In this document: piece by piece, positions 34,017-44,800 of the stretch
Layout: every line of letters starts with the position of its first letter
How positions within the stretch are numbered: the stretch's first letter is position 1
Assembly: GCA_937929805.1 (NCBI GenBank)
Contig: CALFUT010000062.1
Coordinates: 1-60,188 of the forward strand
Origin: an uncultured Pirellulaceae bacterium
GTDB taxonomy: Bacteria > Planctomycetota > Planctomycetia > Pirellulales > Pirellulaceae
DNA: 60,188 nt
Reading direction: 5' to 3'
Translations under genes and position numbers: made by a program
Notes under the pieces: model-generated
The model's input: the letters and a program-made list of their open reading frames with translations, nothing else
Told to the model about the DNA's origin: nothing
Databases searched by the model: none

Positions 34017-35570
34017 TTGAGCACTGATCCCACACCACGCCCTTCATGTTCGCACCTGAATGAGAAACAGCTGCGGGACTATGTGTCGGAAGAGCTTTCC
34101 AAAGAGCGAATTTCCGAAGTTGAGAAACACTTGCTTGACTGCGAGCAATGTGCTTTTCTTCTGGATGACGTATCAGGGAAGGATTCCGATTTCGCCAGCC
34201 ACGTGAAGTCTTTGCTTAGCGGTCGCCTTGGTGCTGACACGGTGGCGGTTGATGAACTAGGAACTCATGTGCCGGCTGTCAGCTGGGCTTCCGCCAGTTT
34301 CGGTTCCGATTATCAGCAGGGCCGGTTTCGGAAGCAGAAGATTATCGGGCGAGGAGGCATGGGAGAAATATGGCAGGCGTACGATAGTGTGGTCAATCGA
34401 CAAGTTGCACTCAAACAGCTGAGGCCGGAAAAATCCTACTTGCCAAAACATTTGACTCGATTCAAACGTGAAGTCCAGCTAACGGCAAAGTTGACTCATC
34501 CGGGTACCGTGTTCGTGATTGACTACTCCAATCAGCCGGGCAACGCCTATTACGCAATGAATCTGGTGCAGGGTTGCACGCTGACTCGGATGATCAACGA
34601 GTATCATCGGAAACGCGTTTGCGGTACGACGGAATTTTCTGAATTCATTACGCTGCTCAATACCTTTGTGTCGGTTTGTAATACGATCGCCTATGCCCAC
34701 TCACAAGGTGTCTTGCACCGGGACATCAAAAGTGAAAATGTGATGGTGGGTGAGTTTGGTCAGACAACTTTATTGGATTGGGGTTTAGCGAAGTCGTTTG
34801 AAGTCAGCGATCAAGATTCTGCGGAACCAGATCAACGTGACACGGAATCGGAACTGGTTGATCCTCCTGTTTCAGTACGAACGACCGTCGAGGGACAGAG
34901 CTTAGGAACACCAGCGTTTATGTCTCCTGAGCAGGCGACGGGATCGCTAGATAAGATTGACGTACGAAGCGACACATACATGTTGAGTGGATTGCTTTAC
35001 GAAATCTTGGCTGGGTGCCCTCCATTTGTTGGGGATGACGTTGATGCCGTGATCGACATGGTGATTCGACAATCGCCTCCCGTTGTCAGCGAAATAGTTC
35101 CGAACTGTCCGCCAGCTCTGGTGCGGATTTGCACCAAAGGATTGTCTAAGAATCAGGACGAACGTTTTCAGACTGCTGGCGAGTTGATCGACCAAGTTCA
35201 ATCGTGGCTTGCCGGGAAAGCAGAGCGTGAAAAAGCAGACGAGTTCTTCCAGCGATGTTTTGAGTTGGCGTTTGACGCGATGGGAATCGTCGACTTTCGC
35301 GAAGGGCTTCAGAATTTGAACGCGGCTTGGACAGCCATGTTCGGCTGGAAGCCGGCAGAAATCACTGGTCGAACGCACTATGAGATGATTCACCCGGACG
35401 ATCAGGTGCCGGCCGCCAGAGCGCTTTCAAAAGTGAATCGATACAAAGAGCCCCAGAAGGTAACGGTCCGGCTGCTGTGCAAAGATGGTCACTACCAACG
35501 TTCTGTTTGGAATATGGCTCCCTACGTTGAGGAGGCTTCGGTATTAATCATTGGTCGCCGACTAGATTGA
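34017..35570 (+). CDS. Zinc-binding anti-sigma motif / Ser-Thr kinase / PAS fusion protein
   Basis: A 517-residue soluble protein with three parts. Residues 11-45 carry a ZAS-type anti-sigma zinc motif: Cys11/His13 upstream and His38-x3-Cys42-x2-Cys45 (KHLLDCEQCAF). Residues 105-395 are a Hanks-type kinase: Gly loop GRGGMGE at 111-117, Lys133, catalytic loop His234-Arg235-Asp236 (HRDIKSEN), the metal-binding segment Asp254-Trp-Gly (DWG instead of DFG) and GTPAFMSPEQA. Residues 405-515 form a PAS fold (FDAMGIVDFREGLQNLN, MFGWKPAEITGRTHYEMIHPDD). There is no membrane segment. It probably holds and releases the sigma factor encoded just upstream in response to a PAS-sensed signal. The start is TTG; no strong ribosome site is visible. 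Confidence 0.88.
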   Translation: MSTDPTPRPSCSHLNEKQLRDYVSEELSKERISEVEKHLLDCEQCAFLLDDVSGKDSDFASHVKSLLSGRLGADTVAVDELGTHVPAVSWASASFGSDYQQGRFRKQKIIGRGGMGEIWQAYDSVVNRQVALKQLRPEKSYLPKHLTRFKREVQLTAKLTHPGTVFVIDYSNQPGNAYYAMNLVQGCTLTRMINEYHRKRVCGTTEFSEFITLLNTFVSVCNTIAYAHSQGVLHRDIKSENVMVGEFGQTTLLDWGLAKSFEVSDQDSAEPDQRDTESELVDPPVSVRTTVEGQSLGTPAFMSPEQATGSLDKIDVRSDTYMLSGLLYEILAGCPPFVGDDVDAVIDMVIRQSPPVVSEIVPNCPPALVRICTKGLSKNQDERFQTAGELIDQVQSWLAGKAEREKADEFFQRCFELAFDAMGIVDFREGLQNLNAAWTAMFGWKPAEITGRTHYEMIHPDDQVPAARALSKVNRYKEPQKVTVRLLCKDGHYQRSVWNMAPYVEEASVLIIGRRLD

Positions 35571-35589
35571 CGCGGGGTTCTCCGCGGCT

Positions 35590-37674
35590 CTAAGTTTTTC
35601 GCTTACGGCGTCCGCTAATTGCGATCATCGTTATTGCTAACAGCCATGAGCCTGTGGGTTCGGGAACGGCGGAGGTCGTTGGAGCAGCTGCAAGACTGGA
35701 GCCCGAAAATTGCCCCAGATTTTCAATAAGCCGAAACGCGTCGTTCAGAACATCCACAGTACCATCGGCGTTCAGGTCGCCGCTCGCGTATCCAAGTCCA
35801 TCGGAGTTGCCCAAATTTGAGATCAATATGAATGCGTCATCTAGGACGTTCACGCTACCATCCAAGTTTAGATCTCCAACCAAAGTTCCTCGTGTGCCCA
35901 GCGAAGTTTCAACCAGCGAAGTAACGTGCAGGTCATGATCGTCCAGTGTGATGATGCCATCTCCGTCCAAATCAAGCTCACGAAGTTCCGAATCTAAGTC
36001 AACCGCTTGACCCAACTGGCCTGTGAAAAAATTGATATCTTCATCGCCCACGCTACCGGAGATGCTGAAATCACCAAGCTCAGCCACAACATCGAAGGAT
36101 AGGCTCAGCTCGAGCGTGGTCTGGGCCTCGCCCGCAATGTCCTCGTCCGAGACCAGCAAATCGTAGTTGGCCGAAAAAACGCCCAGCGAATCGGACAGCC
36201 CCTCAAACGACAGCGATGCGGAAGCCCCCGGCTCCAAGTTCGCAAACAAGTCATTTGAAAACGTGAACTTGTTATCGCTATCGAATTCGGTCACAGAATC
36301 CAAGTCCAGCCGAGCCGTTAGCTCGTTTCCAACTTCTGACGCAAGATTGAAAAGATCAATGTTCGCGGATGGTGTGAATCGACTGCCAGCAAAGAAATCA
36401 CCCAGATCGAGATCAAGCGATAGAACGCCGGGAGTCGCAGCGAGCGATGGTTGCGCGTGATCGAGCACCGTCAGCGAAAGATTGATCATGTCATCGGCGT
36501 CGTTGCCACCCCGCCCGAGTCCTCCGTCGTTGGTGACGTCTAGGTTGTCGATCGTGATGCTGCCCGACGTGATTCCGACGGAAGCGGTTGATGCATTCAA
36601 ACCGACTTCGAATGTCTCGTTGTCAGTTTGATTGGTTTGAAATGCGTTCAAGCGACCATCAATTTCGCTGGTCGCAGCTCCCGTTGGAGTGACCGAATAG
36701 TACGTTCCGTCGAGTCCAGATTTGTTCAACGTGACGGAGTGATTGGTGGGTGATCCGCTGCCGACAATGACCCGTTGATCGAGATTGAGCGTTGAGCCTC
36801 CGTTGCCATTGGTCGAGCCACCTGCCAGTTCGATGCGGCTGTCATTTGCTTGGCCGACAAACACGGACCAGACGTACTCCGGGCGATCGATAAACGGATT
36901 TCGGTTGCCTTGAAAACTTTCCACCGCATCATTCCTAGAGGTTTCAAAATCATCAACGGCGTCGGCGTAATGCCATTCTATCAAGCGGTTCAAGTCTCCC
37001 AATTGAGGCGTGCCCGAGGGCGGATTGCCGGCGACAATGACCAAGTCATCTGTCGATGAATCTGATCCGTCGTAACGCACATCGGCGTAGAACTGCTGCC
37101 TTGCAATGAGGCCCGCGTCGTCGTCACCCGGATACCAAACGGATCCGTTGCCGTCATCAACGCGGCCAGGCAAGCCCAACCCAAACTCTCCGCCAAAGTT
37201 TAAATTGCTCCGAGACGAATTAACTCCCGGATCGGCAGGACGCAGCAAATGCAGATCGGTATTGTCCGGGCCAGAAGAACCGACATTCCGTGAACGGGGA
37301 AATGTGTGCTCTCGGTTCCAGCTTCGACCTGAGTCCCAGCCGGGGATCGAATTACTCGACAAGGGGCTCAAGTCCAAAGACTCATTTGTGTAAGCCAAGA
37401 TGATGCGTCCAGTTTGATTTGGATCCGCATCAATAATCTGTAGGTTTGATCGAGCACTGTTGTAGCTAAAAACCGTATGGTCATCGATGATGTCATGCAG
37501 TTGAGAAGCCAGTGTCGCGCCGTTGCCGGTGGCCGATTGGTAGTAGGCCGACAGTGGATCCGAACTTTGTGCAACCAAAGGGGCGGCTGCCAACAAGGTC
37601 AGCAATAGAACGCTGGTGGTCACGCGAAAAAATACAGCGGCCAGTGATTGGTAGGCCAAGATCATCGAAGGCAT
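35590..37674 (-). CDS. Secreted endonuclease I with dockerin-like module and PEP-CTERM tail
   Basis: A 694-residue secreted protein. Signal peptide (SVLLLTLLAAAPLVAQ) to about residue 36. The endonuclease I domain (NucM/EndA/Vvn type, non-specific DNA/RNA nuclease) follows: WNREHTFPRSRNVG with the catalytic His, then TDLHLLRPADPGVNSSRSNLNFG with the metal-binding Asn, and FQGNRNPFIDRPEYVWSVF at its end. A beta-rich linker leads to a four-loop dockerin-like module (35713-36078) and the sorting tail PEPTGSWLLAITMIAISGRRKR, a PEP-CTERM signal for exosortase-type processing. It is a paralogue of the gene at 48109, which lacks the PEP tail. Likely role: digestion of extracellular DNA for nutrients. 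Converges on the kinase gene with 19 bases between. Confidence 0.88.
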   Translation of the reverse strand: MPSMILAYQSLAAVFFRVTTSVLLLTLLAAAPLVAQSSDPLSAYYQSATGNGATLASQLHDIIDDHTVFSYNSARSNLQIIDADPNQTGRIILAYTNESLDLSPLSSNSIPGWDSGRSWNREHTFPRSRNVGSSGPDNTDLHLLRPADPGVNSSRSNLNFGGEFGLGLPGRVDDGNGSVWYPGDDDAGLIARQQFYADVRYDGSDSSTDDLVIVAGNPPSGTPQLGDLNRLIEWHYADAVDDFETSRNDAVESFQGNRNPFIDRPEYVWSVFVGQANDSRIELAGGSTNGNGGSTLNLDQRVIVGSGSPTNHSVTLNKSGLDGTYYSVTPTGAATSEIDGRLNAFQTNQTDNETFEVGLNASTASVGITSGSITIDNLDVTNDGGLGRGGNDADDMINLSLTVLDHAQPSLAATPGVLSLDLDLGDFFAGSRFTPSANIDLFNLASEVGNELTARLDLDSVTEFDSDNKFTFSNDLFANLEPGASASLSFEGLSDSLGVFSANYDLLVSDEDIAGEAQTTLELSLSFDVVAELGDFSISGSVGDEDINFFTGQLGQAVDLDSELRELDLDGDGIITLDDHDLHVTSLVETSLGTRGTLVGDLNLDGSVNVLDDAFILISNLGNSDGLGYASGDLNADGTVDVLNDAFRLIENLGQFSGSSLAAAPTTSAVPEPTGSWLLAITMIAISGRRKRKT
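35713..36078 (-). other. Dockerin-like four-loop calcium-binding module (in endonuclease A)
   Basis: Four EF-hand-like loops. The last two read DLNLDGSVNVLDDAF and DLNADGTVDVLNDAF, each followed by L-x-x-NLG. All six last-pair loops in this window have Asp at loop position 13, while position 12, acidic in classical dockerins, varies (D, N or G). Confidence 0.7.
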
Positions 37675-37873
37675 GGTGAAAGACGGTCCCACAAATTATG
37701 AAAAGTCAAAAGCGAGGAAGCTTTGATGCTCGTGTGGAAGTCACGAGGTACGTGGGACGAGGCAGGAAAGTGCTTGAGCAAGAAAGGACGGTTAGCTAGC
37801 CAGCGTGAGCCCCACGCCGTTCATAACCGGACTCGCGCAAGTTACCGAATCAGAGGCAGAATTTTAGTTGGTT

Positions 37874-40800
37874 TTATTTTCCGAACAAGTTCCCAATTCC
37901 TTTCAACAGTTCGCCTTTCAAGTTGTCCTCGGTCGAGCCACCCGTTTGGCCGCTCGATTGAGGTACAATTTTGTCCAGCAATTTATTCTGAATCTGGTTT
38001 TGAAGCTTGTTTTGGAACTTATTTGCTTCTTGGGAGACCCGATCGCTGATCTGGTTTTGGTATTTCGTAACCTTCGGCGCGACTTTGTCTCCGATGAATT
38101 TATTGACCGCGCCGTTTGCGGCTTGTCGAAACAATTGACTGGACACTTGATTGATCGCAGATATATCCAACTTGGGTGCTGCTGCAGTTCCGGTAACGGG
38201 AATCGAAATTTTCTGGCCTCGAAGTCCGGCTAAATGATCTTTGCCTGCAATCCAATCATCGGCGATGGGGATCTCGGCGATCAAGTCCAAGGATTGATCA
38301 AGTCCCACGCTGCCTCGCGTTTCCACAATGACGTCTTTGTGGCTGATGCGAATTCCTTCGTGAAACACGCGTCCGTTTTCGATTGCCACGGGAACAGTTT
38401 GCTCATCCAACGTCAGCCACGTTTTCAGGTCGCGCTGTTTGTTGGCTGATTCTGGGTCGATCATCGTGTGCAGCTGAGTCGCGGTCGCCAATAGTTTTTC
38501 CGCCGTTGGGCCGGCACCAATCACAATATTCGACAGCGTCAGTTCACCCTGAGCTTTCATTTTCATCGGGTCCATCAAGGGAATCTGCGCACCTTGAGTC
38601 GCAAGACTGAATGTACCTTGAGCGCTAGTCGCATCGGCCGCCAGCGGGGCGACATAAGCCAGCCAAGTGCGAGCGGTTTCCGGAGTCAGGGCGACTTGGT
38701 TGATCATTTTTCCGGCGGGCAAATACAACACCGGTTCCGAGCCTCGCAAGTCAATTTGCGGTTTCAGCTGTACGCTGCCGTTGCTGAACGAAATGTCATT
38801 AGTCAAAACGTTAGCGATACCTTGTTGCAAATCGATTTTGATTTGCCCGGGGCCGATCGGCATTCCGGCAAGCGTCGCCTGCTGCCAATCAAATCCAGTT
38901 GCCGCGGTCAGAAGTGGTGAAACCCACGGTGCGGCTTGGCCATTGGATGCACCGGCGGAAATCGGTTCAAACAGCGGTCCGCGAACGGAGACTGGATAGG
39001 TGCCCTGCCCGGCCATCTGGACCATTTCCCCTGTGTAGGCGGCCAGCAGTGCATTCAGCTTCTGCCAATTGGGCGTCCAGTTTCCTCGCACGTCGGCAAC
39101 CATGGCTCCGGAAAGTTCCGACAGCTGGCCGGTAAGATTCGCCTGCATCGTGCTTGACTGCAATGATGTGTTTTCAAAGGTCACCGATTCGAAATCGTTG
39201 CTCAACTTGATCTGTGAAGCAACGTCCACTTTTGCCTCACGCCAAAGCTCCATCCAAGAAGTGGAGTTCGATACCGTCTGCACACCCGGCTGACGCCCAG
39301 CGTTAGCTTGAGCAATGCTGCCACTTGATCCGCTTTGCCGAGTCGCTGCGATCATGTTGTCGACGCTTGAAGAGATCGTTGCACCAATCCCATTGGCGTC
39401 CGACAGAAATCGAATCGTCCCCTCGCCATCGCCAAACCAAAACACGCTGTCTTGGGTGGGCGAGAGTTGAATCCAGTCCGCGATGCGATTCATGTTGGCT
39501 CGAAAAGCAACATCGCCATTGATCTGGATGTTATCCGCGATGTCGACCGCAACCTGCTGGCCGCTCAATGAGATCGAGTTGGAAGACAAAACGGTCTCCG
39601 CAATGACCAGCTGCCCAGAGTTCAAATCGTACCGAGCAGCTGCCGTTCCTGTCGTTTGCTGCTCGCGAATCGTCAGGCCATAACCGTCGAATTCAAGCTG
39701 TTGAATTTCGTATTGGCCACCGTGGATTTCGATTGCGTCTGGATTCAAGTGAGCAACCGCTTGCCCCTGAATCTGCCCGTCTGCCCGGATGTCGCCAAGA
39801 TCAACAAAGTTTTTCGCGTGAGCCAGCCAGCCCGCAGCGGAACCAGACAGTTGCGTGTTCATCTTCCAAGTGGATTGTGCAAACGCATTGGCAACCGGTT
39901 CTGCCAGCGTGGCGAGCACTTGTTCAGTGCCGATGTCCAGTTGAACGCCGGCCTGATCCAGTCGGACTGCCTGATCTGAGATCGCATGGCCTGCCGCTGA
40001 CATCCGCATGGTTAGTTCGGGGCGTTGCCACGCAACCATTCCCGGTAGTTGAAACCGAGGCTGGTCAATGATGAACTCGCCGACCAATTGTACCGGCCGC
40101 GCACCGTCGGTGTTGTCAGGTGATTCCGTTTGCCAAGCCAGTTTTCCATCCAGCCCGCCTGCGATGACGGTCTGGCCCACGTCAACGAATTGACTGACTC
40201 GTTGCAATAGTCTTGCAAGATCCCCTCTCGCGGAGAACGACCCAGTTTCGCGGTTTGCGGTTCCTGAAACGGTCAGGAAATCTGATTCGCATAGAACTTC
40301 TTCTAGCATCAAGCCGGTACTACCCTCGCGGATCGTTCCAACTAGGCGAAGCGGCTTTTGCCAAATGATTGGTTGTCCCTGATCTCGTGCTACCAAATTT
40401 GCGGTATCGACGTTTACGATCAAACGGCGGATCTCGTTTTCGACTCGGCTGGCGGCTTGGAAATTGACAGATCCAGACTCGATCTTCAGTCCGTCATGCA
40501 AGTGAAGTGTTGCGGGGAAAGTTGCTGCGACTCCTGCCAAATCGATTTCGCCACCCAGCTGAAAAGGAGTGTTCAGCAATGAGACGTTTTCGACGGTGGC
40601 GGTCGAATCCGCCAAGCCCGCCAGATGGTTCAAGTCGAGTGTTCCGTTGGCTGAAACATTTGCGAAGTCACTAACCACCTGAAACTGGTCAGCCGACACG
40701 CGTGCAGGATCGGCGGTGAGGTTTCCGACAGCCGTTACGTTCTTGATGCGTATTTCATCTGATCCGATCAGTTCGGGCGCAGAAACGATCAGGTTTACGG

Positions 40801-41734
40801 CATTGGCTTGTTTGATTGCCACTTGAGCGTGGCCCGTTGAAATGTCGACCGCCGCTTCTAGGTCAGCAGTCAATAAACCGTCAGTTTCAGTCGGTCCAAG
40901 GAAGCGCTGAAGAATCGGACCGACAATCGACAAGGGAAGCCCATCCGTTTGAAGCGTCGAAGCGATTGACCCACCACTGAGAACCGGACTACCGGGGTCA
41001 ACTTGCACGTTCATCTGAATGACACCACTGTTTTGAGCAACCATTTGCCCACCCGGAGGTCCGTTGTAGACCGTTACTTGGCAGCTTGTGTCGGCCACCA
41101 CGGCAGCCAGATGGTGGTTGGTGTTGGCTTTCGCGTTCAGTTGTTCAACTTGCCAGCTCTGTGTCTCATCCATCGAGAAGATGGCAACCGTTCCGTTGTT
41201 GATGTTGAGCTCAACTTTTGGCAATCGAATGTTGTCGTCCGCCGCGCTTTTTTGTGAATCAGCAACGTCATTATGGTCAGCCGGTTCCAGCCACGCTGCG
41301 CACGCGTCTTCTAGGTTGCTTCCGTCAGGGCGAAGCTGTAACCAAACCGCTGGCTGGTTAACCTCGATCGTGCCGTAATCGGATGAGGTCAAAAAGCTGA
41401 TCAAAGATCCGGACGTTTTTACTTCCTCGATGGTCGCCAAAGGTCGGCCCGCTTCGTCAACGGCTTCGATCTGCTTCAGCGTTGTCGGCTGAAGCCAACC
41501 GAAAGACGCTGACTTGACAGTGATTCGCCCTTTGAAATCGGCCAACGCATAATCGATTGCCTTTTGTTTCAACCCGGTCATGGCGATCACGTTGGGCAGA
41601 AAGAAGACGACGACCAACAGCAGCAGCAACAACCAAGGCCATCGCCGCCGCTTTCTGGTGGTGCGCTCATATCCCGCGCGGTCATCTGAGAAATCGTCAA
41701 ACGGATGTGGTTCGTTTTGTTTTGGTCCAGCCAT
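37874..41734 (-). CDS. AsmA-like/intermembrane bridge protein, very large
   Basis: A 1286-residue protein with a basic N-terminus, one membrane segment at about residues 33-53 (PWLLLLLLVVVFFLPNVIAM), and then a periplasmic region of about 1200 residues rich in short beta strands and Asp/Ser/Gln. The AsmA-like opening (LKQKAIDYALADFKGRITVKSASFGWLQPTTLKQIEAVD) is typical of AsmA/YhdP/DUF748 proteins. They form extended beta-grooves between inner and outer membranes and move phospholipids. The C-terminus has a helical Gln/Lys-rich tail (EANKFQNKLQNQIQNKLLDK). Its presence argues for a diderm envelope. Neighbours are on the same strand, but gaps of 105 and 199 bases suggest separate transcription. 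Confidence 0.8.
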   Translation of the reverse strand: MAGPKQNEPHPFDDFSDDRAGYERTTRKRRRWPWLLLLLLVVVFFLPNVIAMTGLKQKAIDYALADFKGRITVKSASFGWLQPTTLKQIEAVDEAGRPLATIEEVKTSGSLISFLTSSDYGTIEVNQPAVWLQLRPDGSNLEDACAAWLEPADHNDVADSQKSAADDNIRLPKVELNINNGTVAIFSMDETQSWQVEQLNAKANTNHHLAAVVADTSCQVTVYNGPPGGQMVAQNSGVIQMNVQVDPGSPVLSGGSIASTLQTDGLPLSIVGPILQRFLGPTETDGLLTADLEAAVDISTGHAQVAIKQANAVNLIVSAPELIGSDEIRIKNVTAVGNLTADPARVSADQFQVVSDFANVSANGTLDLNHLAGLADSTATVENVSLLNTPFQLGGEIDLAGVAATFPATLHLHDGLKIESGSVNFQAASRVENEIRRLIVNVDTANLVARDQGQPIIWQKPLRLVGTIREGSTGLMLEEVLCESDFLTVSGTANRETGSFSARGDLARLLQRVSQFVDVGQTVIAGGLDGKLAWQTESPDNTDGARPVQLVGEFIIDQPRFQLPGMVAWQRPELTMRMSAAGHAISDQAVRLDQAGVQLDIGTEQVLATLAEPVANAFAQSTWKMNTQLSGSAAGWLAHAKNFVDLGDIRADGQIQGQAVAHLNPDAIEIHGGQYEIQQLEFDGYGLTIREQQTTGTAAARYDLNSGQLVIAETVLSSNSISLSGQQVAVDIADNIQINGDVAFRANMNRIADWIQLSPTQDSVFWFGDGEGTIRFLSDANGIGATISSSVDNMIAATRQSGSSGSIAQANAGRQPGVQTVSNSTSWMELWREAKVDVASQIKLSNDFESVTFENTSLQSSTMQANLTGQLSELSGAMVADVRGNWTPNWQKLNALLAAYTGEMVQMAGQGTYPVSVRGPLFEPISAGASNGQAAPWVSPLLTAATGFDWQQATLAGMPIGPGQIKIDLQQGIANVLTNDISFSNGSVQLKPQIDLRGSEPVLYLPAGKMINQVALTPETARTWLAYVAPLAADATSAQGTFSLATQGAQIPLMDPMKMKAQGELTLSNIVIGAGPTAEKLLATATQLHTMIDPESANKQRDLKTWLTLDEQTVPVAIENGRVFHEGIRISHKDVIVETRGSVGLDQSLDLIAEIPIADDWIAGKDHLAGLRGQKISIPVTGTAAAPKLDISAINQVSSQLFRQAANGAVNKFIGDKVAPKVTKYQNQISDRVSQEANKFQNKLQNQIQNKLLDKIVPQSSGQTGGSTEDNLKGELLKGIGNLFGK

Positions 41735-41839
41735 GGCAGGCGTTCCGGCGTGTGGGAATTGAAATCCAGTAGCCGATGGTAGAAACGCTGTCGTCTAGTA
41801 GAAAGACGAATTAGCTTTGACGCCAACCGCTAGCACTCT

Positions 41840-44800
41840 CTAGGCTTGTTTGCCCGAGCACATCAGCAGCAGATAACACGACGGGGCCAGAATCAATGCC
41901 AGCAAAGTGGCACCCGCGACGCCACCCGCAATCGCCACCGCTGTCGGAGGCCAGAAGCCACCCCCACCGATAATGAGCGGTGTGAAGCCAGCCATGGTCG
42001 TCAGCGATGTCGACACAATATGTCGTGTCGAATGGTTGACGACTCGTCGCATTCCAAGCCGATCGCCCGATCTAGCCGCTTCGTCATTTTTGATAGCTGC
42101 CAGCACAACGATCGTGTCATTGATAGCGACTCCCAGCAGGCCCATCGTCCCGATAATCGCGGTGAAGCCAAACGGGTATCCAAAAATCCAGAGCGATCCC
42201 ATCCCAAGCCCGGCCGACAACATTCCCACGAAACCGACGATGGCCGCGATGCGAAACGAACCAAACGACAGAACCAAAGTTGCGACCATCATCACCAAAA
42301 GGATCCCGACGCTGGCGATCAAGTTTCCGACTGCTTCATCCCGTTTCGCAGATTCTCCTCCATATCGTAATTGATAACCGTCAGGGATTCGAAAATCAGA
42401 TCGCTCAAGTCGATCCTGAAAAGCACCCAGCACAGATGATGGCAAAACACCCGCCGGGATGTAAACCTGAATCTCATTCATCCGCTGCGAATGAAGATGA
42501 TTAATCGCGCCGTATTCAGGTTCTAGATCAAAACTTGCCAACGCCGACACGGGGATCCCTCGGAACGAACCTCGCGAGTTGGGGCCGCTGCCCACCGAAC
42601 CACCGGCGGGCGTTTGGTTGAGTATTTCCAGACATGCCAGTTGAGCGAGTGTTTGGCTATCAGAGCGATCGATTCGCACGCGAACGGGAAGCTCTTCGGT
42701 GCCCTCGATGACGCTGCCTCCAGTGACGCCTTCGGTCAACGAGTTAACCTGCCGTGCGATTTCGGTCAGGCTCAAGCCAGCCGCCCGAGCCACTTCATCT
42801 TTGACGGACATGCGTACTCGAGGCAGTACCTCGTCCAGTTCGCAACGCGTGTGAATCACGCCCGGCGTGTCGACCAAAATTCTCCGCAACTGCTGGCCAA
42901 GTTCCCGCAGTCGAGCCAAATCGGGGCCGAACAGTCTTACTTCAACCGGCGCATCAAACGGTGGTCCTTGTTCCAACTGCCGAACAAGCACTCGCGCATG
43001 AGCGAATTTCTGATCGAGTTTGCCTTGCAGGCGGTGAATGATTTCTGATTGGTTTTCAATCGTCGTCAGCTGAACCAGCGCCTGAGCGTACTGCGAAACG
43101 CTGGCTCGTTTGGGAATCAAGTTGTAGTAAAACGCCGGCGCGCTTTCGCCAACAAACCAATCGACTTTTTGGACATCCTGATCGCGTAGCAACTCTTCAC
43201 GAATCTGTTTCGTGGTTTCCAAAGTCGCAGCGATCGAACTTTGAGGCGACAGTTCAAGCTCGATGTGAATCTGGTCGCGATCCGAGGGAGGGAAAAATTG
43301 CTCGCTAAGTTGAGTCGCGGCCACGAAACCTGCGACCGGCGCGACGATACCGATTGCCACGCCAATCCAAGGCTTCGCATAAATGAAGTCTAGCAAACGG
43401 CAGTAAGCTTGATTCAACCGCGCGTTTGAAAGACCGCTTCGCCACCATCGTTGTCGCTTAAGTGGCTGCGCAGCCGGTTCGTCGTGATCGTTTTCTGCCT
43501 GCCGCTCATTCGCAGGGGCAAGTGCGGCAGCAAGCGCCGGGATGATCGTCATGGCGAGGAACAGCGAACTGAAAATGGCTAAGATTACGTTGACCGCAAT
43601 CGCGCCGACAAACTCGCCTGCCGGCCCAGGCATCAAAGCAATTGGCGCAAACGTCAGCGCTGTGGTGACGGTTGAACCTAAAAGCGGAAAAAATAGTAAT
43701 CGCACGCTTCGCGAGACCGCTGCCGCGGGTTTCAATCCTTCGCGCAGTGCTTTTGACGTTTCGTCCACGATGACAATTGCGTTATCAATCAGTAAGCCTA
43801 AAGCGATAATCAAACCGGTGACAGACATTTGGTGAACTGGAACTTCTAAGACTCTCATGCCAGTCAGCACCATCAAGGCCGATAGCGGCAGCGCTGTGGA
43901 AACAACGACCGCACTTCGCCAGCCCATCACCAAGAAGATCACGCAGAATACAGCGGCGGCTCCCAGCAAGAGGTTGCCAATGAGTGTGGTTAAGCGGGTA
44001 GCCACATATTTATTTTGGTCGAAAAGGCGATTCATGGAGATGCCGCGCGGCAACTGGGCTTCGTACTCGTCCAAAGCCCGGTTTGCCTCGGCGGACCATA
44101 GATCAATTCGGGAGTTGTTTCGAACGTAAGCTCCTACCACCACCGCCCGCTGGCCGTCGACGATCGCGATCCCATCGGGTGGATCGAATGCGGTTTTCAA
44201 CACCGTCGCGATATCGCCCAGACGAGTGAACCCTTCGCCGGTTTGATGCATGATGGGAATTTGCTCAATCTGTTGCAGGGAATTAAGATCGCCCGACACG
44301 CCCAGCAGTAACTCTTCTTCCGATCCACGCAGTTGGCCCGCAGAAACCTTCGCATCACTTTGGCGAATCTGATCGGAAACCGATTGCACGGTCAGGTTTA
44401 GTGCCGCCAGGCGGTTCGAATTTAATCGCACAAGGATTTCTTCCGACGGAGCGCCGTGGGTTTCGACCTTTTGAGTGCCAACAACCGTTTGCAAGTGATC
44501 CTTCAGTTGCAACGCCAGACGATTGAGGATCGCATAATTTACCGGAGATTCTTGGTCCCACTTCAACGCGACCAGCAACGCGAACGCTTTGAATTCAAGT
44601 TCATCAAAATTCGGCTTGAGCGCACCCGCCGGCAGCAACGGTTCGATGTCGCTCAACCGGTCTCGGATACGAGACCAGACCGGTGTGCTGTTAAGGACGT
44701 CGTCTCGCAGTTCGATCGTAAGCGTAGAGATGCCTTCGCGCGACGAGGAGCGGATCTCCTTGATCTGCTCGATCTCCTCCATCGCCTCTTCGATCTTTTC

